From contig JAGAAH010000177.1 in the NCBI GenBank assembly GCA_017615375.1, positions 1-6,113 of the forward strand: a stretch of DNA of 6,113 nt, read 5' to 3'. The notes under the pieces are model-generated. The model saw only the letters and a program-made list of their open reading frames with translations. It searched no databases and was not told the origin of the DNA. Shown in pieces: positions 1 to 4,998 of the stretch (position 1 is its first letter; every line of letters starts with the position of its first letter). Both the position numbers and the translations under genes were made by a program. The DNA comes from Lachnospiraceae bacterium (GTDB lineage: Bacteria > Bacillota > Clostridia > Lachnospirales > Lachnospiraceae).

Positions 1-261
1 ATCCTTTAATGCCTTGCCTGGCTTAAACTTAGGTGCCTTTGAAGCCTTAATCTTCATTTCAGCGCCTGTCTGAGGATTTCTACCAACTCTAGCTGCTCTC
101 TTAGCTACTTCGAATGTACCAAATCCAACTAACTGAACCTTCTGGCCCTTCTTAAGCTCTTTTGCTACTGCTTCTGTGAAAGCCTTTAAAGAAGCCTCTG
201 CTGCCTTCTTGGAGATACCAGCCTTCTCAGCCATAACTGCTACTAATTCTGCTTTGTTCAT
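1..261 (-). CDS. hup: HU family DNA-binding protein (3' end cut by window)
   Basis: This is the histone-like nucleoid protein HU, a small basic dimer that binds and bends DNA without strict sequence specificity. The visible 87 residues begin MNKAELVAVMAEKAG and carry the family hallmarks: the N-terminal helical dimerisation part, the VGFGTFEV turn at about residues 44-51, and the DNA-binding beta-arm with GRNPQTG at about residues 60-66, followed by a Lys-rich segment ending KFKPGKALKD. HU proteins are usually 90-92 residues, so only a few codons and the stop are missing beyond position 1. The ATG at 261 is certain: it gives the standard HU N-terminus and has a strong ribosome binding site. 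The gene has its own promoter and stands apart from the glycan-type operon upstream. Identity is very secure. Whether it is the only HU copy in the genome cannot be told. Confidence 0.97.
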   Translation of the reverse strand, partial: MNKAELVAVMAEKAGISKKAAEASLKAFTEAVAKELKKGQKVQLVGFGTFEVAKRAARVGRNPQTGAEMKIKASKAPKFKPGKALKD

Positions 262-268
262 TATTAAG

Positions 269-277
269 TTCCTCCTT
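269..277 (-). promoter_or_regulatory. Ribosome binding site of hup
   Basis: The minus strand reads AAGGAGGAA followed by a short A/T spacer (CTTAATA) and the ATG at 261. This is a near-perfect anti-Shine-Dalgarno match at ordinary spacing and fixes the HU start. Confidence 0.9.
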
Positions 278-290
278 GTATTATTAATAC
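278..290. repeat. 13-bp palindrome GTATTATTAATAC in the hup leader
   Basis: Two perfect 6-bp arms (GTATTA and TAATAC) flank a single central base. The element directly abuts the hup ribosome binding site. The loop is too short for a full hairpin (at most a 4-bp stem with a 5-base loop), so it might be a protein site or chance in A/T-rich DNA. Confidence 0.3.
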
Positions 291-307
291 TGGATATTTT
301 ATTATGT

Positions 308-321
308 TGAGATTTCTCTCA
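308..321 (-). other. Small stem-loop at the predicted 5' end of the hup mRNA
   Basis: The minus strand reads TGAGA-GAAA-TCTCA: a perfect 5-bp stem closed by a GNRA-type GAAA tetraloop. With transcription expected to start about 7 bases after the -10 box, near 322-324, the hairpin would sit at the very 5' end of a leader of about 60 bases. Such 5' hairpins are known to protect bacterial transcripts from decay; the role here is inferred. Confidence 0.4.
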
Positions 322-328
322 CTTCTTA

Positions 329-357
329 TTTATACTTTCTTTTTAAGCATTTGTCAA
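329..357 (-). promoter_or_regulatory. Sigma-A type promoter of hup
   Basis: The minus strand has a perfect -35 TTGACA (357-352), a 17-bp spacer (351-335) and a -10 TATAAA (334-329) that continues into TAAG. This is one mismatch from full consensus at optimal spacing, as expected for a highly expressed nucleoid protein gene. The transcription start should be near 322-324. There is no extended -10 TGN. A/T-rich DNA lies directly upstream of the -35 box and could act as an UP element. Confidence 0.88.
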
Positions 358-358
358 T

Positions 359-397
359 AAAAAATAGCCAAATTATTCGATTTTTTGTGTGTTTTTT
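359..397. promoter_or_regulatory. Phased A/T tracts upstream of the hup promoter (predicted DNA bend)
   Basis: Four A/T tracts follow one another at about one helical turn: A6 centred at 361.5, AAATT at 372, T6 at 383.5 and T6 at 394.5. The first ends two bases from the -35 box. A-tracts repeated in phase with the helix are known to curve DNA, and curvature upstream of a promoter can aid RNA polymerase or attract HU itself. The spacing is read directly; the function is inferred. Confidence 0.45.
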
Positions 398-416
398 CGT
401 CGAAATATACTCAAAA

Positions 417-430
417 TACAAGGTCTTGTA
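417..430. repeat. Dyad TACAAG-GT-CTTGTA
   Basis: Perfect 6-bp inverted arms surround a 2-base centre, an operator-like geometry. On the minus strand it is followed by TTTTGAG, so it could alternatively fold as a weak 5-bp stem with a 4-base loop and serve as a poor terminator for the operon that ends at 515. Confidence 0.35.
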
Positions 431-435
431 GAATC

Positions 436-463
436 AGATTGTTAAACATACAATTAACAATCT
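436..463. repeat. Perfect 10-bp inverted repeat downstream of the lipoprotein gene
   Basis: AGATTGTTAA (436-445) and TTAACAATCT (454-463) are exact reverse complements around an 8-base loop. The element lies 51 bases past the lipoprotein stop, so a transcript hairpin could mark the operon end. The stem has only two G-C pairs and there is no T-run right after it on the minus strand, so it is not a classical intrinsic terminator. It may work together with the 417-430 dyad, protect the mRNA 3' end, or be a protein-binding site. Confidence 0.4.
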
Positions 464-514
464 TTGCAAATGCCCTATTTATCACTGTTATAGGACTTTA
501 CTTTATATGCTCTG

Positions 515-1615
515 TCAATTTCCCGCATTATTGCCCGAAACAGTATCATTATCGTCATCATCTTCTAATTTTTCAAGATTAATGTCGATTATAGCCGTCT
601 TAGAATTGACAAACAGGATTCTGTTCCACTCTTCATATCCGTCAAGCGCACAAATTATTCTATACATTCCGTACTTAAGCGAAATAGGCTGCGAATAATC
701 AACCGCCTTACCGTTAATCGTAAGCACCGCGCCCGGCTGAGATACCAAGAATGTAACCTTACACCTTTTAATATCATTATTTACAAACTTAGACAGATTA
801 ACAAATGTTGTCTTATTATCTTCGACAGTAACTTCCGCAGAACCGCTCTGGTCACCATTGGCAACGGATAACGTATACGTTCCGCATCTTACGTTAATAC
901 GCATATCCTTTGTTATCTTTCCGGCCATAATATTACCTACAATGTAATATCCGCCCTCAAAATCCTTGGTATTGGTAAAAGCGAGCACTCCGTGTCCCGT
1001 CGTTATCTGCACGGAATATATGGTTTTCTCATAACCGTAAACCGTAATCATCTCGTTACCGGTGATTCTGTCTCTGTCAATGATATCAAAGCCCTTATAT
1101 ACAGGGGTATTCTCCGGAATATAATACTTCTCTCCGCCGATAACCATCATATCTTTCTCAGGATCTATGGAGAAATCGTCAACATCATCATATCTGAATA
1201 CATCTGCAGAAATCTTACATTCCAAGATAAGCTGCTCCGATTCTTTAACCTTAAGTTCCACCACATCTCCCGGTGTAAGATCGTGCACTGTCATATAGGA
1301 ACCGTATCTGCTTATAAATGCGCTTCTTCCGGAATATGCGAATACATACTTTCTGCTGGATTTGCCTATACGCAAGAAATTAACGAGGCTTGCTGCCTCA
1401 TTGATTCCCTCATATACAAATAACGTCGGAAGCTCCTTTTCAGTCTCTTCCTCGTTTTTCTTTGAATTACCCGAAGAAACCGGTGGCAATCCCGTTCCTC
1501 CGCCACCGATAACAATCGCAGGATTCTTCTTTCCGCAAGCAGAAAATACGGAAATAAGAAGTGTAAATAATAAAATCACAACAGTAATTCGATAATTAAT
1601 TTGCTTTTTCATCAT
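515..1615 (-). CDS. Secreted lipoprotein with PEGA domain(s)
   Basis: The 366-residue product is predicted to be exported and lipid-anchored on the outer face of the membrane. Residues 1-26 form a signal peptide (KK near the start, hydrophobic stretch TVVILLFTLLISVF) and Cys27 in VFSAC is the likely lipidated residue; Phe at -3 is a less common lipobox residue. A low-complexity linker with a Gly run and Ser/Lys/Glu-rich stretch follows (about 36-62). The middle (about 63-208) is unrecognised. Residues about 285-347 form a PEGA-type beta domain (QPGAVLTINGKAV, GMYRIICALDGYE), and 210-276 look like a second, diverged copy (CGTYTLSVANGD). The tail is acidic (EDDDDND). PEGA domains occur in clostridial surface proteins; no ligand is evident. 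It starts 33 bases after the preceding gene, so it may share that transcript. MM at the start leaves the exact first Met open. Confidence 0.82.
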   Translation of the reverse strand: MMKKQINYRITVVILLFTLLISVFSACGKKNPAIVIGGGGTGLPPVSSGNSKKNEEETEKELPTLFVYEGINEAASLVNFLRIGKSSRKYVFAYSGRSAFISRYGSYMTVHDLTPGDVVELKVKESEQLILECKISADVFRYDDVDDFSIDPEKDMMVIGGEKYYIPENTPVYKGFDIIDRDRITGNEMITVYGYEKTIYSVQITTGHGVLAFTNTKDFEGGYYIVGNIMAGKITKDMRINVRCGTYTLSVANGDQSGSAEVTVEDNKTTFVNLSKFVNNDIKRCKVTFLVSQPGAVLTINGKAVDYSQPISLKYGMYRIICALDGYEEWNRILFVNSKTAIIDINLEKLEDDDDNDTVSGNNAGN

Positions 1616-1619
1616 ACTT

Positions 1620-1626
1620 CTCCTTT
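1620..1626 (-). promoter_or_regulatory. Ribosome binding site of the lipoprotein gene
   Basis: The minus strand reads AAAGGAG ahead of two adjacent ATG codons. The gap is 4 bases to the ATG at 1615 and 7 bases to the ATG at 1612. The second gives the more usual spacing, so translation may really start at Met2 with no effect on the signal peptide. Confidence 0.75.
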
Positions 1627-1648
1627 CCGTAAACGATTGTAAATCCTA

Positions 1649-2401
1649 TTAAAGGCATGCTGTCTTAAGATCGTTATTGTTATATATAACCCTTATCTCG
1701 ACGTCGCCCGCAGCTCTTGCGGCTTCGGCCAACTCCTGATTAATGCTTTTATCCTTATTGTCCATAAGAAGAATGACCGGATGCATCTCGCGTTCGAGCA
1801 CGAATTCCGCCATTTCGCGAAGCTTATCTCCCATTGCCTTAACATCAGCTTCATTATATGAAACCTTCGACGGCTTAATTTCCATCTTCTTATATATTCC
1901 TACCATCTTAAAAGCTCTCATAAAAAGATATCCGAAAGTATAACGTGTGTAGAACGCTATAGGATATTTGAGCTTTCTTTTCGGCTTCTTCTCGTTTAAT
2001 GCCATAAATATGTGCGGGTGAATGATTTCATAGTCAGCGGGTGTTCTTAAGCCCTTGTTCTTACTGTAATCACCGTAGTCCACAAATATCTTAACCGTAC
2101 CACCCGGCTTTACGTGCGAATAATATGTCTTAAGTGCCGCAAAATCCATATCGAGCGCGCGCTTATAAGTCATGCACATATAGACTTTCTGCTGATATTT
2201 TCTCGGATATAAGTATTTAAATACCTTACCTTGACCGACAAGAATGCTGTCGGTATTACGCCATCTTAAATCTTTAAAATAGCTCGTCGGCTTATCATGT
2301 CTTAAAAACTTAAAATAGGCTTTATTTGCAAGATAAAGTAAGATTCCGATTAATACTATGATAAGAGCGATTATAACGATAATCTTAATTATTCCTTCCA
2401 T
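1649..2401 (-). CDS. Membrane-anchored protein of unknown function, possibly degenerate SGNH/DltD-like
   Basis: The 250-residue product has one strongly hydrophobic segment at residues 4-24 (Ile/Leu/Val-rich) and then a soluble basic domain. Lys and Arg cluster just after the membrane segment (27-37), which by the positive-inside rule would favour a cytoplasmic domain; this is weak evidence. The domain has a pattern that recalls DltD-like SGNH proteins of glycan loci: a strand with SILVGQG (52-58) where a catalytic GDS/GSS would be, a stretch ending HVKPGGTVKIFVDYGD (96-111), and late on a helix followed by MHPVILLMD (206-214). The Ser nucleophile is not there, so if the fold is right it is probably not an esterase. 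The ATG at 2401 is chosen for its AGGAGG site; an upstream TTG at 2464 lies inside the preceding gene. The gene sits 10 bases after the reductase. I do not recognise a named family with certainty. Confidence 0.8.
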   Translation of the reverse strand: MEGIIKIIVIIALIIVLIGILLYLANKAYFKFLRHDKPTSYFKDLRWRNTDSILVGQGKVFKYLYPRKYQQKVYMCMTYKRALDMDFAALKTYYSHVKPGGTVKIFVDYGDYSKNKGLRTPADYEIIHPHIFMALNEKKPKRKLKYPIAFYTRYTFGYLFMRAFKMVGIYKKMEIKPSKVSYNEADVKAMGDKLREMAEFVLEREMHPVILLMDNKDKSINQELAEAARAAGDVEIRVIYNNNDLKTACL

Positions 2402-2407
2402 AATCAC

Positions 2408-2413
2408 CCTCCT
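2408..2413 (-). promoter_or_regulatory. Ribosome binding site deciding the start at 2401
   Basis: A perfect AGGAGG lies 6 bases before the ATG at 2401 and overlaps the TAG stop of the upstream reductase gene (2414-2412). It selects the ATG over the in-frame TTG at 2464 and implies translational coupling. Confidence 0.88.
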
Positions 2414-3260
2414 AGTATCCCGGACAGCATCTTGACTCAAGGAACATCTTAAAATGTCTGTCAAGCATGCTTATCGTTGTCATGTCGTCATCTTCTATTG
2501 TAAATCCGAATATATCGGTATTCTCCAATACACGCTTCTTGCTCGATGTCTTAACTATAGGCACAAGACCTCTCTCTGTATGGAAACGAAGCATAAGCTG
2601 TGCAACCGACACATTATATTTGCGTGCAAGTATATTAAGAGTCGCATCATTTGCAATTTCCGGAATCATACGGCATAACGGGCTATACGCCTGCACAACG
2701 ATTCCGTGGTCCTTACAGTAATTAACAAGCTCTTCTTCTACATTAAAAGGATGAATCTCATTTTGCATAACATGCGGAGTTATTGTCGCACCGTCTTTAA
2801 TAAGGCGCTCAAAATGGCGGATTCTGAAATTACATACGCCTATGCTCTTTATGATGCCCTCTTCATAGAGCTTTTCCATACACTTATAGGTTTCTGTATA
2901 AAAGTTCGGTTCCGGCCAGTGTATAAGCAATAAGTCAAGGTATGAAAGATTAGTCTTTTCAAGCATTTCTTCGACATACTTTCTTATATCGCCTTTGCCT
3001 TCCATCATCTGCCACGAATCAATCTTACTATCGACAAAAAGATCGCTTCTCTTAATGTCACTATGCTTTGACAACGACTTATGTATAGCGTTGGCAAGCA
3101 TTTCCTCGGTCTTATAGCTCGGCGAAGTATCAAAGCCATACACGCCATGCGTTAATGCTTCTTCAACAACTTCATCCATATCGGACTCTTTATTCATCTG
3201 AAATGAACCGAGCATAATCTTCGGTATCTTTACTTCGTTACTTAGTGAAATGGATTCCAT
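2412..3260 (-). CDS. Aldo/keto reductase (NADPH-dependent)
   Basis: The 282-residue product is a full-length, single-domain aldo/keto reductase, a cytoplasmic TIM-barrel enzyme that reduces aldehydes or ketones to alcohols with NAD(P)H. All four catalytic residues are visible: Asp44 and Tyr49 in GFDTSPSYKTEE, Lys79 in VDSKI, and His114 in LLLIHWPEP. Further family marks are GVCNF (141-145), QNEIHP (166-171), AYSPL (191-195) and the cofactor-phosphate region VKTSSKKRVLEN (236-247), whose Lys and Arg suggest NADPH. The C-terminus (SRCCPGY) departs from the usual ending; this part normally lines the substrate pocket. The start overlaps the upstream ThDP-enzyme gene by 19 bases and the nearest GGAG lies a rather long 14 bases away, so coupling to the upstream gene probably helps initiation. 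Placed between a ThDP enzyme and glycan genes, it may reduce the carbonyl the ThDP enzyme makes; this is inference. Confidence 0.93.
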   Translation of the reverse strand: MESISLSNEVKIPKIMLGSFQMNKESDMDEVVEEALTHGVYGFDTSPSYKTEEMLANAIHKSLSKHSDIKRSDLFVDSKIDSWQMMEGKGDIRKYVEEMLEKTNLSYLDLLLIHWPEPNFYTETYKCMEKLYEEGIIKSIGVCNFRIRHFERLIKDGATITPHVMQNEIHPFNVEEELVNYCKDHGIVVQAYSPLCRMIPEIANDATLNILARKYNVSVAQLMLRFHTERGLVPIVKTSSKKRVLENTDIFGFTIEDDDMTTISMLDRHFKMFLESRCCPGY

Positions 3261-4984
3261 TTTTTAACCGCTTTCTCCACTTTTCTTTCTACTTTTTCCA
3301 TTGTGGTCTTCTTCTCTTTGAAGCTGTCACGGAATGCCTTCAATATATCCGCATCCTTATCCTTCTCCGTAAAAATCTCGAATACCTGCGGACAATCTGC
3401 ATTTGGATTAATGAATGCATCGATATTTGCATCAAACTCTTCCTTATTATGAGCCGAGAAGTAATTAAAGTGTCTGCTCTTAATCCAGCCCTCGGCATCC
3501 GTTGAATGCTCTGCCGCAATATGCCAGTTTATGGTCGGGATGAGCTTCTGTCCCATAAAGTAATGGAATTCTGCCGCACCGTGGTTATTGATAAGGAAGA
3601 TTCTTACATTCTTTCCGACATGCTTAATCTGCAATGCGTTCATATCGTAGAAGAAGCTTAAGTCGCCGATTACAAGGAAACAAAGCTTATCAGGGCTTGC
3701 AACCGACTGTCCCATAAATGTCGACATTGAGCCGTCTATACCAAAAGCTCCCACGTTACTGTATGAAATCATGTTAGGCTCTACGGTACAATACGACATG
3801 ATACGTGTTGCATTTAAGATTCCCAAGTGCATAAGGCTTCCTGCCGGCATCTTCTCGGATAATTTCTTAATTGCATATGAATTGGAATACTCAAGTTCAG
3901 GGAACTTGGCGAGCTCCATATATTCTGCCCACTGCTTAAAGTACATAAGGTCGTTTCCGACACCCTCTTCGTCATCGCCGCCGTAATACTTAAAGAAATC
4001 ATAAGGCGTACACTCGAATACCGTGGTTAAGCTCTTAACCACATCGCAGATAACGCCGTCTTCGGCAATTGACCAATGCTCGAACTTACCGCATCTTGCA
4101 CGAAGAAGGTCTTTGATTCTCGATACGAAATTGCCGCCTAAAGTAATTACTATATCAGGAATAAACTCATCGAACTTCTCAAGCGGCATAACCTCGCATG
4201 CGCCATAGATATTGAGGCTTCCCTCAACTTCCACATTGGAGATACGCTCTGTTGCTATAACACAGTTATACTTCTTGGCAAACTGCTCCATATATCCGTA
4301 TTCTTCGCTTGTTGCCGGTGTTCTCTGACCGCATACAACAAGGATCTTCTTTGCTTCATAGAGACGATTCTTTCTGTTCTCCCACATTTCTTCGTCTCTT
4401 GCGTATTCGATTCTTTCAATCTTCGTAACCTTAGGAAGCCCTTCTTCCTGGAACATTCCGATACCACCGGATATCGGCACGTTAATCTGAACCGGACCCA
4501 TTCCGTGATGCTTAACTTCCAATATGGCCTCGTTAACAAGACGCTGACAATACCAATCGTCTTCAGGTGCTTCGATCAAAGGAAGATTAACGCACTTCTT
4601 GCAGAAGTTTTTGAACATATCCACCTGATCGATCATCTGATTCTCCATCTGTCCAAGAAGTCTCGGGTTACGATCACAGGTAATTACAAGAAGCGGCACT
4701 TTTAAATAAAATGCCTCCGTAATTCCCGGCATATAGTTAGACGCTGCAACAGATGAAGTACATACTATTGCAACGATTTCATTTCCAAGCTGCTGTGAAA
4801 GACCGATTGCAAAGTAAGCTGCAGATCTTTCATCTACTACGGAGTAACATGTAAAGAACGGGTCCTCCTCAACGGAATGTGATATCGGGATATCACGTGC
4901 TCCCGGCGAAAGAACCATATGATGAACTCCGTGCTCCTTAAGGAGCTGTACGAGATACTGAACATTCTTAATCTTCGAATACAT
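3242..4984 (-). CDS. Thiamine-diphosphate enzyme, MenD-like, probably with a different substrate
   Basis: The 580 residues match the MenD length and the three-domain ThDP layout. The N-terminal Pyr domain has SPGAR (26-30), DERSAAYFAIGL (51-62) with Glu52 as the cofactor-activating Glu, TSSVAASNYMPGITEA (76-91), ITCDR (101-105) and ENQMIDQ (114-120). The central Rossmann-like domain includes LGGNFVSR (282-289). The C-terminal PP domain has NVGAFGIDG (410-418) and the metal/ThDP motif from GDLSFFYD (440-447) to NN (466-467). True MenD joins 2-oxoglutarate to isochorismate in menaquinone synthesis. Here, as I align it, MenD SPGSR is SPGAR, NRG is NVG, the GNS motif is GIL, and NNxGG is NNHGA, while Arg30, Arg105 and Gln116 are kept. 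These changes, plus the glycan context and lack of men genes, argue for another acceptor. The end (about 552-577) is a Lys/Glu-rich helix. It could be a keto-acid decarboxylase or C-C ligase. Confidence 0.9.
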   Translation of the reverse strand: MYSKIKNVQYLVQLLKEHGVHHMVLSPGARDIPISHSVEEDPFFTCYSVVDERSAAYFAIGLSQQLGNEIVAIVCTSSVAASNYMPGITEAFYLKVPLLVITCDRNPRLLGQMENQMIDQVDMFKNFCKKCVNLPLIEAPEDDWYCQRLVNEAILEVKHHGMGPVQINVPISGGIGMFQEEGLPKVTKIERIEYARDEEMWENRKNRLYEAKKILVVCGQRTPATSEEYGYMEQFAKKYNCVIATERISNVEVEGSLNIYGACEVMPLEKFDEFIPDIVITLGGNFVSRIKDLLRARCGKFEHWSIAEDGVICDVVKSLTTVFECTPYDFFKYYGGDDEEGVGNDLMYFKQWAEYMELAKFPELEYSNSYAIKKLSEKMPAGSLMHLGILNATRIMSYCTVEPNMISYSNVGAFGIDGSMSTFMGQSVASPDKLCFLVIGDLSFFYDMNALQIKHVGKNVRIFLINNHGAAEFHYFMGQKLIPTINWHIAAEHSTDAEGWIKSRHFNYFSAHNKEEFDANIDAFINPNADCPQVFEIFTEKDKDADILKAFRDSFKEKKTTMEKVERKVEKAVKKWNPFH

Positions 4985-4990
4985 TTTAAT

Positions 4991-4998
4991 CTCCCCCT
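4991..4998 (-). promoter_or_regulatory. Ribosome binding site of the MenD-like gene
   Basis: The minus strand reads AGGGGGAG, then ATTAAA and the ATG at 4984. The site overlaps the TAG stop of the pyruvyl transferase gene (4999-4997), which points to coupled translation of the two genes. Confidence 0.8.

Noticed and set aside
385..698. Two short plus-strand open frames in the spacer and the lipoprotein 3' end
   Set aside because: They have no convincing ribosome binding site, run across the dyads and into an antisense coding region, and encode no recognisable product.
992..1423. A 143-codon plus-strand open frame
   Set aside because: It lies wholly antisense to the lipoprotein gene, has no ribosome binding site or recognisable domain, and its composition is that of a mirrored coding region.
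1679..1690. 12-bp palindrome GTTATATATAAC near the end of the membrane-protein gene, considered as a promoter element for the lipoprotein gene
   Set aside because: It lies inside coding sequence (VIYN), no good -35 box stands at the right distance, and A/T palindromes of this kind arise easily by chance.
2402..2464. A longer version of the membrane protein starting at TTG 2464
   Set aside because: The extra 21 residues lie inside the reductase gene, have no signal or membrane character, and the perfect AGGAGG six bases before the ATG at 2401 decides the start.
3242..4984. Calling the ThDP enzyme menD of the menaquinone pathway
   Set aside because: No other menaquinone gene is in the window, the neighbours are glycan-type genes, and several MenD substrate positions look changed. 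Family membership is kept, but not the gene name.
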